Source of the DNA: Microbacteriaceae bacterium
Lineage (GTDB): Bacteria; Actinomycetota; Actinomycetes; Actinomycetales; Microbacteriaceae
Assembly: GCA_004297935.1 (NCBI GenBank)
Contig: SCRE01000018.1
Coordinates: forward strand, 62,001 to 126,000
Length of the DNA stretch: 64,000 nucleotides
Direction of reading: 5' to 3'
In this document: positions 49,793-57,706 of the stretch, in pieces
Numbering within the stretch: the stretch's first letter is position 1
Layout of the letters: each line of letters opens with the position of its first letter
Translations under genes and position numbers: made by a program
Notes under the pieces: generated by a model
The model's input: only the letters and a program-made list of their open reading frames with translations
What the model was told of the DNA's origin: nothing
The model's database searches: none

Positions 49793-50601
49793 TGGGCAAA
49801 TCCTGCCAGATGTTCGCAGGCCTGGGCAGCCCAGCGCGATCCAGCGGCCAGTGCATCCTGCACCGACCTGCCATTCAGGCGGGCATCGATGAAACCGGCG
49901 GCGAAGCTGTCACCTGCGCCTGTCGTGTCGATGACGTGTGCCGGGTGCGCATCCTGCTGCCATCGGGTGGAGGCATCGGATGCGATCGCGCCAAGCGAAC
50001 CGAGCGTCACGACGGCTAGCGCCGCCCCGTTTGCGAGCGCGTTCTGGGCCAGCTGCGCTGCACGTGCGGGATCCTCGCCCGCTGAGTCGAATGCCACTTG
50101 CAGTGCCCTGTGCCCGGTGCTCACCGAACAGTCCTGGCTGATCGGCAGCATCGGATTGCGTTCGGCGAGTTCTTCGATCAGTTCGGCGGACCGCGGCAGC
50201 ATTCCGATGTGCACCCAGCGTGCGGAGGCCATGCGTTCGATCGCAACCGCATCCGGATAGTATTGTGCGGTCACGCCGAAGTGCTCACGCTCGAAGACTC
50301 GATCACCGCTCGAGGTCAGACGAATCTCGGTCACAGCCGACGCTCCGTCCGCCGTGACGAGTCCACCGAGGTCCAGCGTGGTTCGAGTGAGCACACGCCG
50401 GATCGTATCGCCATCCGGGTCGGCCCCGATCGCCCCGAAGTACCCGATCCCGCCCGCGCGGCTACTCAACTGCACGGCGACATTGACCGCATTTCCACCA
50501 ACGTATTGTGTGCTCGACGTGCCGAGATAGCGATCGATCGTGTTGTCACCGACGACCGCTGCGCGCAACGTGCGCACGAGATCGTTCCGGCCGATCAGCA
50601 T
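49789..50601 (-). CDS. FrlD-like PfkB kinase (fructosamine-type), copy 2
   Basis: This 270-residue kinase starts AAVVGDNTIDRYLGTSSTQYVGGNAVNVAVQLS, again the FrlD-type opening, with a classical TTGAGDSFAAGFIDARL near residue 223. It is about 30 residues shorter than copy 1 and clearly diverged from it, so it may take a different Amadori compound. ATG 50601 follows GAGGGGGT that overlaps the stop of the FrlB-like gene; GTG 50607 is possible. It overlaps gntR by 4 nt. Confidence 0.78.
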   Translation of the reverse strand: MLIGRNDLVRTLRAAVVGDNTIDRYLGTSSTQYVGGNAVNVAVQLSSRAGGIGYFGAIGADPDGDTIRRVLTRTTLDLGGLVTADGASAVTEIRLTSSGDRVFEREHFGVTAQYYPDAVAIERMASARWVHIGMLPRSAELIEELAERNPMLPISQDCSVSTGHRALQVAFDSAGEDPARAAQLAQNALANGAALAVVTLGSLGAIASDASTRWQQDAHPAHVIDTTGAGDSFAAGFIDARLNGRSVQDALAAGSRWAAQACEHLAGFAQ

Positions 50602-50613
50602 CGCCACACCCCC

Positions 50614-51627
50614 TCAGTACTCCGCACGGCGGTAGTAGCGACGCGTCGTGAGTGGATGATCGCGGAGCACTTCCAGGTGTGCACTCACTCGTTCCAGCAC
50701 GGTGGCGATCAGCACGTGCGAGATCAACGCTCGCACATCGGGGGAGATCCCCGGTAGTTCGAATTGTGCCGCATCAATGATCGTGATGCGATCGGTGATC
50801 GACGGCGCCCAGTCTTCGATTCGCTGAACCAGCGGCCGCGTCGCATCCTCGCCCTTGAACAGGATAAGACTCACCTCCGCGGTGAGCAGTTCAAGGGTTC
50901 CGTGGAAGAAGTCTGAAGCATGGATCGGGCGTGTTCGGATCCACTGCATTTCCTCCAAGATACAGGTGGCGTAATACCATGCTTCCGTCCACGTGGAACC
51001 GGCTCCGGACAGGATGTGGTAGTCGTCGCCGGCGATGGCGTGCGCCACCGTCGCCGCGGTCTGTTCACAGGCGCGCTTGACCTCGAGGAGCAGCCGGGGG
51101 AGAGTCTTCAACTCGGCGATTGTTCGGTCATAGTCAGGGTATGCGCCGAGCTTGTCGAGCAACGCGAGTGCGATTACCAGTGATTGCAGGTAGAAGGACT
51201 CCGAAGAGGTGTCGTCCGCGGCGCGGACGGTGAAGTTGGCGTCGGCGCGCGTGGCGACAGGAGAATCGGCCTGCCCGGTGAGAGTGATGACGAACGCCCC
51301 TCGATCGCGAGCGAAGTCCGCCATCGCAATGGCTTCTTTGGTAGTGCCGGATAGCGACGGGATCACGACAATCGATCTCGGGCCGAGGTTGGAATTGCCG
51401 ATCGCCGTGGTCTCAGCTGCGTTTTCGAGGTAGACCGCAAAACTTGTCCGACGTTGAAGTAGCTGTGCGGCCGGTTGCATGAGAACCCCGGCACCACCGG
51501 CCCCGAGAAAGAACAGGTTCGAGGCGCCTTCGTCGATGAGGCGGCCGACAACGCTGTGCAGGCCGGCTGACACTTCGAGTGCCCCGTTCAGGATCGCCAG
51601 AAAGCGGTCTTCGTCGAAATTGAGCAT
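50614..51627 (-). CDS. FrlB/FraB-like SIS-domain sugar-phosphate deglycase, copy 2
   Basis: A 337-residue protein. Both copies open alike (MLNFDEDRFLAILNGA here, MLNFNEEEFFEQIASA in copy 1). The SIS loops are LFFLGAGGAGVLMQPAAQLL and IPSLSGTTKEAIAMADFARDRG. The catalytic-type segment IHASDFFHGTLELLTAE (about 230-246) has Asp where copy 1 has Glu, while the His is kept. The end RRYYRRAEY matches copy 1. The Glu-to-Asp change at a supposed catalytic place could alter activity or specificity. ATG 51627 is the start by comparison with copy 1; the ribosome-binding site is weak. Confidence 0.76.
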   Translation of the reverse strand: MLNFDEDRFLAILNGALEVSAGLHSVVGRLIDEGASNLFFLGAGGAGVLMQPAAQLLQRRTSFAVYLENAAETTAIGNSNLGPRSIVVIPSLSGTTKEAIAMADFARDRGAFVITLTGQADSPVATRADANFTVRAADDTSSESFYLQSLVIALALLDKLGAYPDYDRTIAELKTLPRLLLEVKRACEQTAATVAHAIAGDDYHILSGAGSTWTEAWYYATCILEEMQWIRTRPIHASDFFHGTLELLTAEVSLILFKGEDATRPLVQRIEDWAPSITDRITIIDAAQFELPGISPDVRALISHVLIATVLERVSAHLEVLRDHPLTTRRYYRRAEY

Positions 51628-51697
51628 AGTAATAGTCCCTCTGCCTGGTCTCCTCGACACCTCGCTCAGTGCAAGATGTCGAATGAATCAATAAATT

Positions 51698-51727
51698 GTC
51701 TGATGATAGCTTTGGCAGTCAGATGAC
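51698..51727. promoter_or_regulatory. Direct repeats 20 bp apart before the second frl-like operon
   Basis: GTCTGATGAT (51698-51707) and GTCAGATGAC (51718-51727) agree at 8 of 10 positions and start exactly 20 bp apart, two helical turns. The second is close to a palindrome (GTCA-GA-TGAC). They lie 70-100 bp before the FrlB-like start and are a candidate site for the GntR at the end of that operon. Confidence 0.45.
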
Positions 51728-51776
51728 GATCTGTCAAGCCTTGCTTTTTCGATACGAACCTGTGATTGAGAAAAGA

Positions 51777-51806
51777 TTGACACCGGTATCAATTGTTGCT
51801 TAGACT
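51777..51806 (+). promoter_or_regulatory. Promoter with LacI-type operator, site 2
   Basis: TTGACA (51777-51782) is a perfect -35, and TAGACT (51801-51806) lies 18 bp downstream. The palindrome TGACACC-GGTATCA (51778-51791) sits on the -35 and differs from the site at 45889 by one base. Repressor and polymerase could not bind together. This ties the ABC transporter to the lacI gene at 47941. Confidence 0.75.
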
Positions 51807-51858
51807 GCCCCTACCCGCAGCCAGCGGTTCACATTACAGAGAGGTAAAGGTGGGACCA

Positions 51859-53178
51859 ATGAGCAGGAAACGAATCACCAAAGTCACTGCCGGAATTGTG
51901 GGCGCTCTGCTGCTGCTCAGTGGTTGCTCGGCGCAGACGGGCACCGGTGGATCGGGTTCCGCCGATCTGAGCAAGGTCGACTACAACGGAACGATCACGA
52001 TGGTGAATAAATACTCGGACCCGTCGACTTCGAAGTATTTTCCCGCGATGGCTGCCGCGTTCGAGAAACTCCACCCCGGCGTCAAAGTGAATATCCAGCA
52101 GGAGTCGGACCAGGGCTACAAAGACAAGATCAAGGTTCTCGCCTCCTCCAATAGCATCCCTGACATCTACTTCGTCTGGGCTGGGTCGTATGCCAAGCAG
52201 TACGTCGACGCCGGGTTCGCGATGAACCTCACGTCGCAGATCGGGCCCGGTACTGCATGGAATAAGACGCTGGCTCCCTCGGCGGTGAAGGCCGGTGTAT
52301 ACAACGGCAAGAACTACGGCATCCCGATCGACCTCGACGCGAAATTCATGGTCTACAACAAGAAGATCTTCGCGGACAACGGAATCACGGTTCCGAAGAC
52401 TTTCGAAGAGTTGCTGTCCACCTGCCAGACACTGAAGAACAAGGGGATCACGCCGATCAACTTCGGCAACGTCGACGGATGGCCGGCGCTGCACTATGTC
52501 ACACAGCTGAATGCCTATGACGTCCCGGCTACGACGCTGAACTCCGATTACACCTCAGCGCAGGGCAAGTTCACGGATCCCGGTTACGTAAAGGCGCTCA
52601 CCCAGTTCAAGGAACTGCTCACGCAGTGCACGCCTACTCCGACCGCATCCAACGGCATCAACCACACCGATGCACAGGTCGGCTTCGCCGCCGACAAGTC
52701 CGCGATGATGTATCTCGAGTGGGTGGAGTTCGGGTTGCTAGACAACACACAACTTGCCAAGGACGGCTGGAGCTTCTTCCAACTCCCCGCGGCATCCGAT
52801 GCAGCCGGTTCGACCACAACACTCGAGGGTGCTCCGGATGAGTTCCTGATCAATCCAAAATCGAAGAACCCGGCACTGGCGGTCGCGTTCATGAAGTTCG
52901 TTGTGAGCAAGAAGAACGCGGCGGAGATGCAGACGCTTATGGTCGGCTACCCCAGCCCGGTCAACGGCTCGATGACGCCCGCCAACTCGAGCCCGCAGTC
53001 CATCGAGGCACTCGATGCCGTCAACAAGGCCTCCAACCTTGCAATCTGGCTGGACACCGTCACACCGCCTGCCGTTGCTTCGGCATATCTTGCGGGCGGT
53101 GAGGCGCTGGTGTCGGGGACAAGCACTCCCGCCCAGGTGATGCAGTCCGTGCAGAAGGCCGCTGCGAGTTCGCACTAG
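51859..53178 (+). CDS. Extracellular solute-binding lipoprotein, sugar ABC transporter (family 1)
   Basis: A 439-residue lipoprotein with signal peptide ending LLLLSGCSA (Cys about 26) and a family 1 body (ITMVNKYSDPSTSKYFPAMA, IPDIYFVWAGSYAKQYVDAG, YGIPIDLDAKFMVYNKKIF). ATG 51859 with AGGTGG upstream is preferred; GTG 51850 is possible. It leads an operon of binding protein, two permeases and a HAD phosphatase, divergent from the second frl-like operon and under the LacI-type palindrome. It probably captures the Amadori-type compound used by the two FrlB/FrlD pairs; that is inference from context. Confidence 0.87.
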   Translation: MSRKRITKVTAGIVGALLLLSGCSAQTGTGGSGSADLSKVDYNGTITMVNKYSDPSTSKYFPAMAAAFEKLHPGVKVNIQQESDQGYKDKIKVLASSNSIPDIYFVWAGSYAKQYVDAGFAMNLTSQIGPGTAWNKTLAPSAVKAGVYNGKNYGIPIDLDAKFMVYNKKIFADNGITVPKTFEELLSTCQTLKNKGITPINFGNVDGWPALHYVTQLNAYDVPATTLNSDYTSAQGKFTDPGYVKALTQFKELLTQCTPTPTASNGINHTDAQVGFAADKSAMMYLEWVEFGLLDNTQLAKDGWSFFQLPAASDAAGSTTTLEGAPDEFLINPKSKNPALAVAFMKFVVSKKNAAEMQTLMVGYPSPVNGSMTPANSSPQSIEALDAVNKASNLAIWLDTVTPPAVASAYLAGGEALVSGTSTPAQVMQSVQKAAASSH

Positions 53179-53188
53179 GCATGGAGCC

Positions 53189-54166
53189 ATGGCAATCATG
53201 AGAGCACCCACCGTGGACGCGATTCACGACGAGACGTCTGGTCGCGTCCACGGCGGAGCCCCGAAGCGGCACCGCCGCTCGACTCTGTCCCTGGGAGGCT
53301 GGCGCTCCGTCATCTGGATCGTGCCCGGACTCGCACTGGTCGGCGTGTTCGTCTATTTTCCGCTTGTCCAGAACATCTACCTGAGCTTCTTCGACTGGTC
53401 GGTGTTCAAACCGGTACCCGCGTTCGTCGGAATCGCGAACTATCTGCAGATGATCGGCGACTCGGTCTTTTGGCGGTCGCTGTTCAACAATGCCGCCTAT
53501 GCGGTGATCTCACTGATCTTCCAGGTTCTCGGAGCGCTCGTGCTGGCCGCGCTCGTGGAGGAGTTCGTGCGCAAGCGCGGCCGTGGAATCCTCCGAGCGA
53601 TCTACTTCATCCCCTCCGCAGTGTCGATCACCGTCGCGGGCCTGCTGTTCTACTTCATCTATCAACCCAACACGGGGCTGCTCAATGAAATGCTGCGGGT
53701 GATCGGGCTCGGTGGGTGGACGCAGGCTTGGCTCGGCCAGGGGTCCACAGCCATCTGGGGCATTATCGTGATGAGCCAGTGGCAGAGCTTCGGCTATACG
53801 ACATTGCTGTACTCCGTGGCCATGCAGCGCATTCCTCGTGAACTCTACGATGCTGCGGACATCGACGGGATCGGCCCGATCCGGCGAATCGTGGAGATCA
53901 CAACTCCACTGGTGCGTGAAATGTCGACGCTGTTGGTCATCGTCACCATCAGCGGGGCGTTCCAGGTTTTCAACGAGGTCATGGTGATGACGGCGGGCGG
54001 GCCGAACAATTCCAGTCAGGTGCTGGCGACATGGCTGTACAACAGCGGATTCATCAACAACCAGTTCGGTTACGCCGCGGCCATCGCCACCGTCATTTTT
54101 GTGATCACCTTCGGGCTGGCAGTCGTTCAGCTGGGTGCGTCAAGGCGGAGGAGAGTCGAATGGTGA
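53189..54166 (+). CDS. Sugar ABC transporter permease (MalF type)
   Basis: A 325-residue permease. A long hydrophilic N-terminus (about 1-38, His/Arg-rich) precedes six predicted helices, and the EAA loop is ELYDAADIDGIGPIRRIVEI near residue 225. ATG 53189 follows GGAG closely; ATG 53198 is an alternative. It overlaps the next permease gene by 7 nt. Confidence 0.88.
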   Translation: MAIMRAPTVDAIHDETSGRVHGGAPKRHRRSTLSLGGWRSVIWIVPGLALVGVFVYFPLVQNIYLSFFDWSVFKPVPAFVGIANYLQMIGDSVFWRSLFNNAAYAVISLIFQVLGALVLAALVEEFVRKRGRGILRAIYFIPSAVSITVAGLLFYFIYQPNTGLLNEMLRVIGLGGWTQAWLGQGSTAIWGIIVMSQWQSFGYTTLLYSVAMQRIPRELYDAADIDGIGPIRRIVEITTPLVREMSTLLVIVTISGAFQVFNEVMVMTAGGPNNSSQVLATWLYNSGFINNQFGYAAAIATVIFVITFGLAVVQLGASRRRRVEW

Positions 54167-55029
54167 TGCAATTCGAACAAAGGCGCGGCCGCCTCGTGAC
54201 GCGCCTGGGCTTCGCCGGCATCCTGCTGCGACTGCTGGTGTGGGGCATCTTGCTGACGCTGGCGCTGATCGTCATCGTGCCGCTGATCTGGATGGTACTG
54301 AGCAGCCTCAAGGTGAATCAGCAATTCCTGTCTGATCCGTTCGGATTGCCGACCTCGATCAATCTGAACAACTACGTCGACGCGTGGAATCTCGGCATCG
54401 GGCAATATTTGCTCAACAGCGTGATCGTCACGCTTGTATCGGTCGTGACCACGACTCTGATTAGCGCTTGGGCCGCATTCGGATTGACCAAACTCACGAT
54501 GCCGTTTTCGCGCACCGTACTTTTCTTGATCGTCGGCGGACTGATGCTCGCGCCGACCGTGGCGCTGATCCCACTGTTGCGCCTGCTGCAGAATCTCGGA
54601 ATCTACAATTCTCTTCTCGGCTTGATCGTGCTCTACACGGCGTTCCGGATTCCGTTTATCACATTCCTCATCCGGTCGTACATGGTCGACCTTCCTCACG
54701 AGGTGGACGAGGCCGCCCGGCTGGACGGTTGTTCGCGTGCGCAACAGTTTTGGCGCCTCGCCTTCCCCATGTCGACCCCGATCATCGTGTCGAGCGTGAT
54801 CCTGCAGTGCCTGTTCGCGTGGAACGAGTATCTTTTCGCGTTCATCTTCATCAGCAGCACATCGACGATGACGCTTCCTGTCGGGTTGGCGAACCTGACA
54901 TCGAGATTGTCCACCGACTATCCGATGGTGTTCGCGGGGATGACGATATCGGCACTGCCGATGATCGTCTTCTTCTTCGTCGGACAACGGTTCTTCGTGC
55001 GCGGTCTGGCCGAAGGCATCGGGAAGTGA
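54160..55029 (+). CDS. Carbohydrate ABC transporter permease (MalG type)
   Basis: A 289-residue permease with six predicted helices, EAA loop EVDEAARLDGCSRAQQFWRLAFP near residue 190, and the usual end QRFFVRGLAEGIGK. ATG 54160 is preceded by GGAGGAG and overlaps the MalF-type stop codon. The HAD phosphatase gene starts 19 nt after its stop. Confidence 0.9.
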   Translation: MVMQFEQRRGRLVTRLGFAGILLRLLVWGILLTLALIVIVPLIWMVLSSLKVNQQFLSDPFGLPTSINLNNYVDAWNLGIGQYLLNSVIVTLVSVVTTTLISAWAAFGLTKLTMPFSRTVLFLIVGGLMLAPTVALIPLLRLLQNLGIYNSLLGLIVLYTAFRIPFITFLIRSYMVDLPHEVDEAARLDGCSRAQQFWRLAFPMSTPIIVSSVILQCLFAWNEYLFAFIFISSTSTMTLPVGLANLTSRLSTDYPMVFAGMTISALPMIVFFFVGQRFFVRGLAEGIGK

Positions 55030-55048
55030 CACGGTCGGGCTGGCTCGA

Positions 55049-55708
55049 ATGAGCGAGATCGGTTTGCTGATCTTTGATTGCGATGGGGTGCTCGTCGATA
55101 GCGAAGTCGTCAGTGTCGCCGTGATGAAACGAGTACTGGCGGATGTCGGCTGGGTGCTCACCAGCGACGAGATCATCGGGCGATTCGTCGGCGGGTCGAA
55201 GGAACACTTCGACTCGCAGATCGAGGAAGAGCTCGGCCATTCGCTGCCCGCAGATTGGCATCGGCAATACGCACCGTGGTACCAGGAGGCGTTTGAACGC
55301 GAGTTGCAGGCGATTCCCGGCATCGAGCACGCGATCGACGCGCTGACCGTGCCGTATTGCGTGGCCTCCAACAGCAACCACACGCGCATACGCAGGTCGC
55401 TGGAGTTGACAGGACTGTTCAACCGATTCGACGGACGGATCTTCAGTGCGCAAGATGTGCGACGGCCCAAGCCGGCGCCTGATCTTTACCTGTTCACCGC
55501 CGAGTGTATGGGGGTGTCCCCAGCAGATTGTCTCGTTGTAGAAGACAGCAGATATGGCGTGCAAGCGGCACGTGCAGCAGGGATGACCGTGCTCGGTTAC
55601 TCCGGAGGGCTCACGCCGGAGTCGTGGCTCGAGGAGGAGGGAGCGACCGTTTTCACGTCGATGGATCAGTTGAGCGAACTGATCGTCGCTACCAGTGGAT
55701 CCAGCTGA
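55049..55708 (+). CDS. HAD-superfamily sugar phosphatase / beta-phosphoglucomutase-like
   Basis: This 219-residue HAD hydrolase (subfamily IA) has motif 1 FDCDGVLVDSE (about 9-19) with the nucleophile Asp, a helical cap (about 20-90), motif 2 VASNSNHTRIRRSLELTG with Ser near residue 108, Lys in KPAPDLYLF near 142 and motif 4 VVEDSRYGVQAA near 165. It is close to 2-deoxyglucose-6-phosphatase and beta-phosphoglucomutase types. In this operon it may dephosphorylate or isomerise a sugar phosphate, or protect from phosphosugar stress. A short gap separates it from the convergent P-loop kinase gene. Confidence 0.83.
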   Translation: MSEIGLLIFDCDGVLVDSEVVSVAVMKRVLADVGWVLTSDEIIGRFVGGSKEHFDSQIEEELGHSLPADWHRQYAPWYQEAFERELQAIPGIEHAIDALTVPYCVASNSNHTRIRRSLELTGLFNRFDGRIFSAQDVRRPKPAPDLYLFTAECMGVSPADCLVVEDSRYGVQAARAAGMTVLGYSGGLTPESWLEEEGATVFTSMDQLSELIVATSGSS

Positions 55709-55765
55709 ATTCGTGCCGATGTGGCGAGGGCCGTGAATCACGGCGCGAGTATCCAGCCACTATGG

Positions 55766-56284
55766 TCACCAATTCACTGCGGCTTTGATCGCCATCGCGA
55801 TGTCGCAGGGTGTGTCCGAAGTCGCGTCGATTATGAGGTCGTCGAGCGCGACGGCCTCGAGAATTTCGGCAAGCTCCCTGTTGCGGCGCAGATGCCAGTC
55901 CAACTCGGCCGGGTCGTCGTGGTGGCGTGCTGATAGTCGTTGGTCGATCACTGTGGGGTCTGCTACGAGTCGGCAGAGGAACAGTCCTGTGGCCTTGAGC
56001 GTTTCGGTGTATCGCGGAATCTCGTGTCGGTCTTCGATGACGCCGGCGAGTATTAGCCGTTCGGCGCCGGCATCGCGATAATTCGCGGCCAGGTCGCGCA
56101 GGTTCCTTAGTTGTAATTCGTGTTGGAAGCGGTCGCCGGGAGGTTTCGGTGACAGGCGCCGCACGGCATCCGTGTCGATGAAAGCGTGAGGGCAACCGGC
56201 TTGGGTCACCAGAGCACTCAGCGCCTCGCCCGTCGATGTCTTGCCGGCCCCCACTGTCCCGTTGATGAAAACGACGTCGATCAC
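55766..56284 (-). CDS. Small P-loop kinase-like AAA protein
   Basis: This 172-residue protein has a Walker A motif FINGTVGAGKTSTGEAL (5-21) at its N-terminus and a later helix-rich region (LDWHLRRNRELAEILEA). HAFIDTDAVRRLSP (about 33-46) resembles the Walker-B-like DxD of gluconate- and adenylylsulfate-kinase-like proteins. A phosphotransferase on a small molecule is likely; the substrate is not readable. GTG 56284 is chosen since the P-loop then begins within five residues, normal for this family; longer in-frame starts to 56353 are possible. The 343-bp region before it holds several hairpins. Confidence 0.7.
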   Translation of the reverse strand: MIDVVFINGTVGAGKTSTGEALSALVTQAGCPHAFIDTDAVRRLSPKPPGDRFQHELQLRNLRDLAANYRDAGAERLILAGVIEDRHEIPRYTETLKATGLFLCRLVADPTVIDQRLSARHHDDPAELDWHLRRNRELAEILEAVALDDLIIDATSDTPCDIAMAIKAAVNW

Positions 56285-56372
56285 GGCGTCATCATGGCAC
56301 GGAACGGTCCACCGCTCGTGTGTGTTGCCACTGACCTTAGATCGCCGCGACACCTTCTGCGCTCACGCGCGT

Positions 56373-56445
56373 TTTGAAGGAGATAGTCGAGTTGCGAGGT
56401 GATCTTGCGCGGAAACCTCCTCATGTGTTGACTTTCTCCTTCAAA
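56373..56445. other. 73-bp element with long terminal inverted repeats (possible structured RNA)
   Basis: TTTGAAGGAGA (56373-56383) and TCTCCTTCAAA (56435-56445) are perfect complements. Pairing resumes inside with AGTC/GACT (56385-56388, 56430-56433) after one T-T mismatch, then a separate stem GAGGT/ACCTC (56396-56400, 56415-56419). It lies 88-161 bp before the kinase start, in what would be its leader. It could be an RNA switch, a small RNA or a miniature mobile element; no flanking duplication is seen. Confidence 0.45.
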
Positions 56446-56523
56446 CTCTGGCGCTGCGGCGGCGGACGGAACACCGGACGTCAAAGTGCCCGCAATCGGG
56501 GCCGAACTGCCGGTGAAACAACA

Positions 56524-56573
56524 GCTGCGGATCGGGAACACCCCGCAGCCGGGCCAGTTACTCCGATAACTGG
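56524..56573 (-). terminator. Two adjacent hairpins downstream of tRNA-Arg
   Basis: CCAGTTA (56554-56560) pairs with TAACTGG (56567-56573) around six bases, and GCTGCGG (56524-56530) pairs with CCGCAGC (56543-56549). On the minus strand they follow the tRNA 3' end by about 55 nt, so together they probably end the tRNA transcript. Confidence 0.5.
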
Positions 56574-56627
56574 TCCGATGAATCAAATTCTCGGAGCCGG
56601 ACTTCCTTTATTTCCCGGTGTATTCGG

Positions 56628-56700
56628 TGCCCCCAGTAGGATTTGAACCTACGGCCTTCTGCTCCGGAGGCAGACGCTCTATCCCCTGAGCTATGGGGGC
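56628..56700 (-). tRNA. tRNA-Arg (anticodon CCG)
   Basis: The 73-nt minus-strand sequence starts GCCCCCATAGCTCAG and ends with the GGTTCAAATCC T-arm and TGGGGGC plus discriminator A. Acceptor stem pairs fully (GCCCCCA/TGGGGGC). The anticodon stem-loop CTGCCTCCGGAGCAG gives anticodon CCG, reading the arginine codon CGG. No CCA is encoded. Its neighbour argS encodes the enzyme that charges it, 1 kb away. Confidence 0.95.
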
Positions 56701-56739
56701 CAGGGAGTGCTCGTCAAGATTAGCATCCGCCGAGCGGAG

Positions 56740-56772
56740 CCCGGTGCACACCCGGTGCACACCCGGTGCACA
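56740..56772. repeat. Three tandem 11-bp repeats
   Basis: CCCGGTGCACA occurs three times without gaps (56740-56750, 56751-56761, 56762-56772) just before the 5' end of the tRNA gene (minus strand). Each unit holds the palindrome GTGCAC. It may be slippage; a regulatory role for the tRNA promoter is possible but unsupported. Confidence 0.7.
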
Positions 56773-56864
56773 CGCTGGCCGACTCCAGCGTCGTCACCGG
56801 CCGCGAACCCCGGCATCCGACCCCGCAACACGACTTCGGAACCCGACTCCCAGCGGATGCGTCC

Positions 56865-57491
56865 TCAGCTCTTCGGCAGGTTGCCCAGAACGGCCGCCAC
56901 CAGCGGTTGCGGATCACCGGGTTCCGCGAAGTCCGCCGAGCGCAGGATGACCCAGTAGCCGTTCGCGAACGCCTGCACCTCGCCGACCCCGCCGGCCACC
57001 GTGAAGTAACCTTCGACGCTCGGCGGAACGCCATAGGTCGGCACGACATGACTGTTCGCGGCAGCCGAGTCCTTGATTCCCGGCAGCGCGGACGCGGCCG
57101 GCTTCGCGATCGCGACCTCGATGACGGCATTGCTCGTCTGGTTCAGATAGCCGCACGAGACGCCCTTCATCGCGACGGCGGCAGCCGGATTCGTGTTCGC
57201 TGCCGGGTTGTAGCCGGGGTCCGTCCCATAGTTCGCGTTGAAGTCGTAGAGCTGCTGTGCGGTGAGCACCTGATCGCAGGTCATGGTGACCGGGGTCGGC
57301 GGATCGGTGGGCGTCGGAGTCGGTGTGACCGTCGCCGTGGAAGTCGGCGCAGCGGCCGCGCCGGTCGCTGTCGTCGTCATGGGCGACGACGGGGTACCCG
57401 TGCATGCAGCGAGCATCCCGGCGATCGTGAGCCCGACGATCAGGGCGAAGACGGTGCCTGCTGTGCGCCGATGGCGTGAGTACTCGAGCAT
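56865..57491 (-). CDS. Putative lipoprotein of unknown function
   Basis: This 208-residue protein has a signal peptide with lipobox GMLAAC (Cys about residue 30), then a Thr/Pro/Ala-rich linker (about 31-66, [17 protein letters not shown]) and a globular part beginning [19 protein letters not shown]. The part includes a Cys pair (CDQV and SCGYLN) that may form a disulfide. This build is common for cell-wall-exposed lipoproteins of actinobacteria. I do not recognise the domain. It is divergent from argS. Confidence 0.72.
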   Translation of the reverse strand: MLEYSRHRRTAGTVFALIVGLTIAGMLAACTGTPSSPMTTTATGAAAAPTSTATVTPTPTPTDPPTPVTMTCDQVLTAQQLYDFNANYGTDPGYNPAANTNPAAAVAMKGVSCGYLNQTSNAVIEVAIAKPAASALPGIKDSAAANSHVVPTYGVPPSVEGYFTVAGGVGEVQAFANGYWVILRSADFAEPGDPQPLVAAVLGNLPKS

Positions 57492-57706
57492 GTGACGACC
57501 TTTGTGACGCGAGAACGAAGTGGGCGGCCCGGCGGTGGGTCGCTGACGCGACGCAGGGATGCGTGTCCACGAACCCTATCAAGTCAGGCATGAGCGTTCT
57601 GCGCATATGTGGTGCGGTTTGCACGCCGATTTCGGCCTCCGATCGCCGAAATCTGCGGAACCGCGCGGATCCGCCGCTCAGCCGCCGCCCGGTAGAATCG
57701 ATGCTC

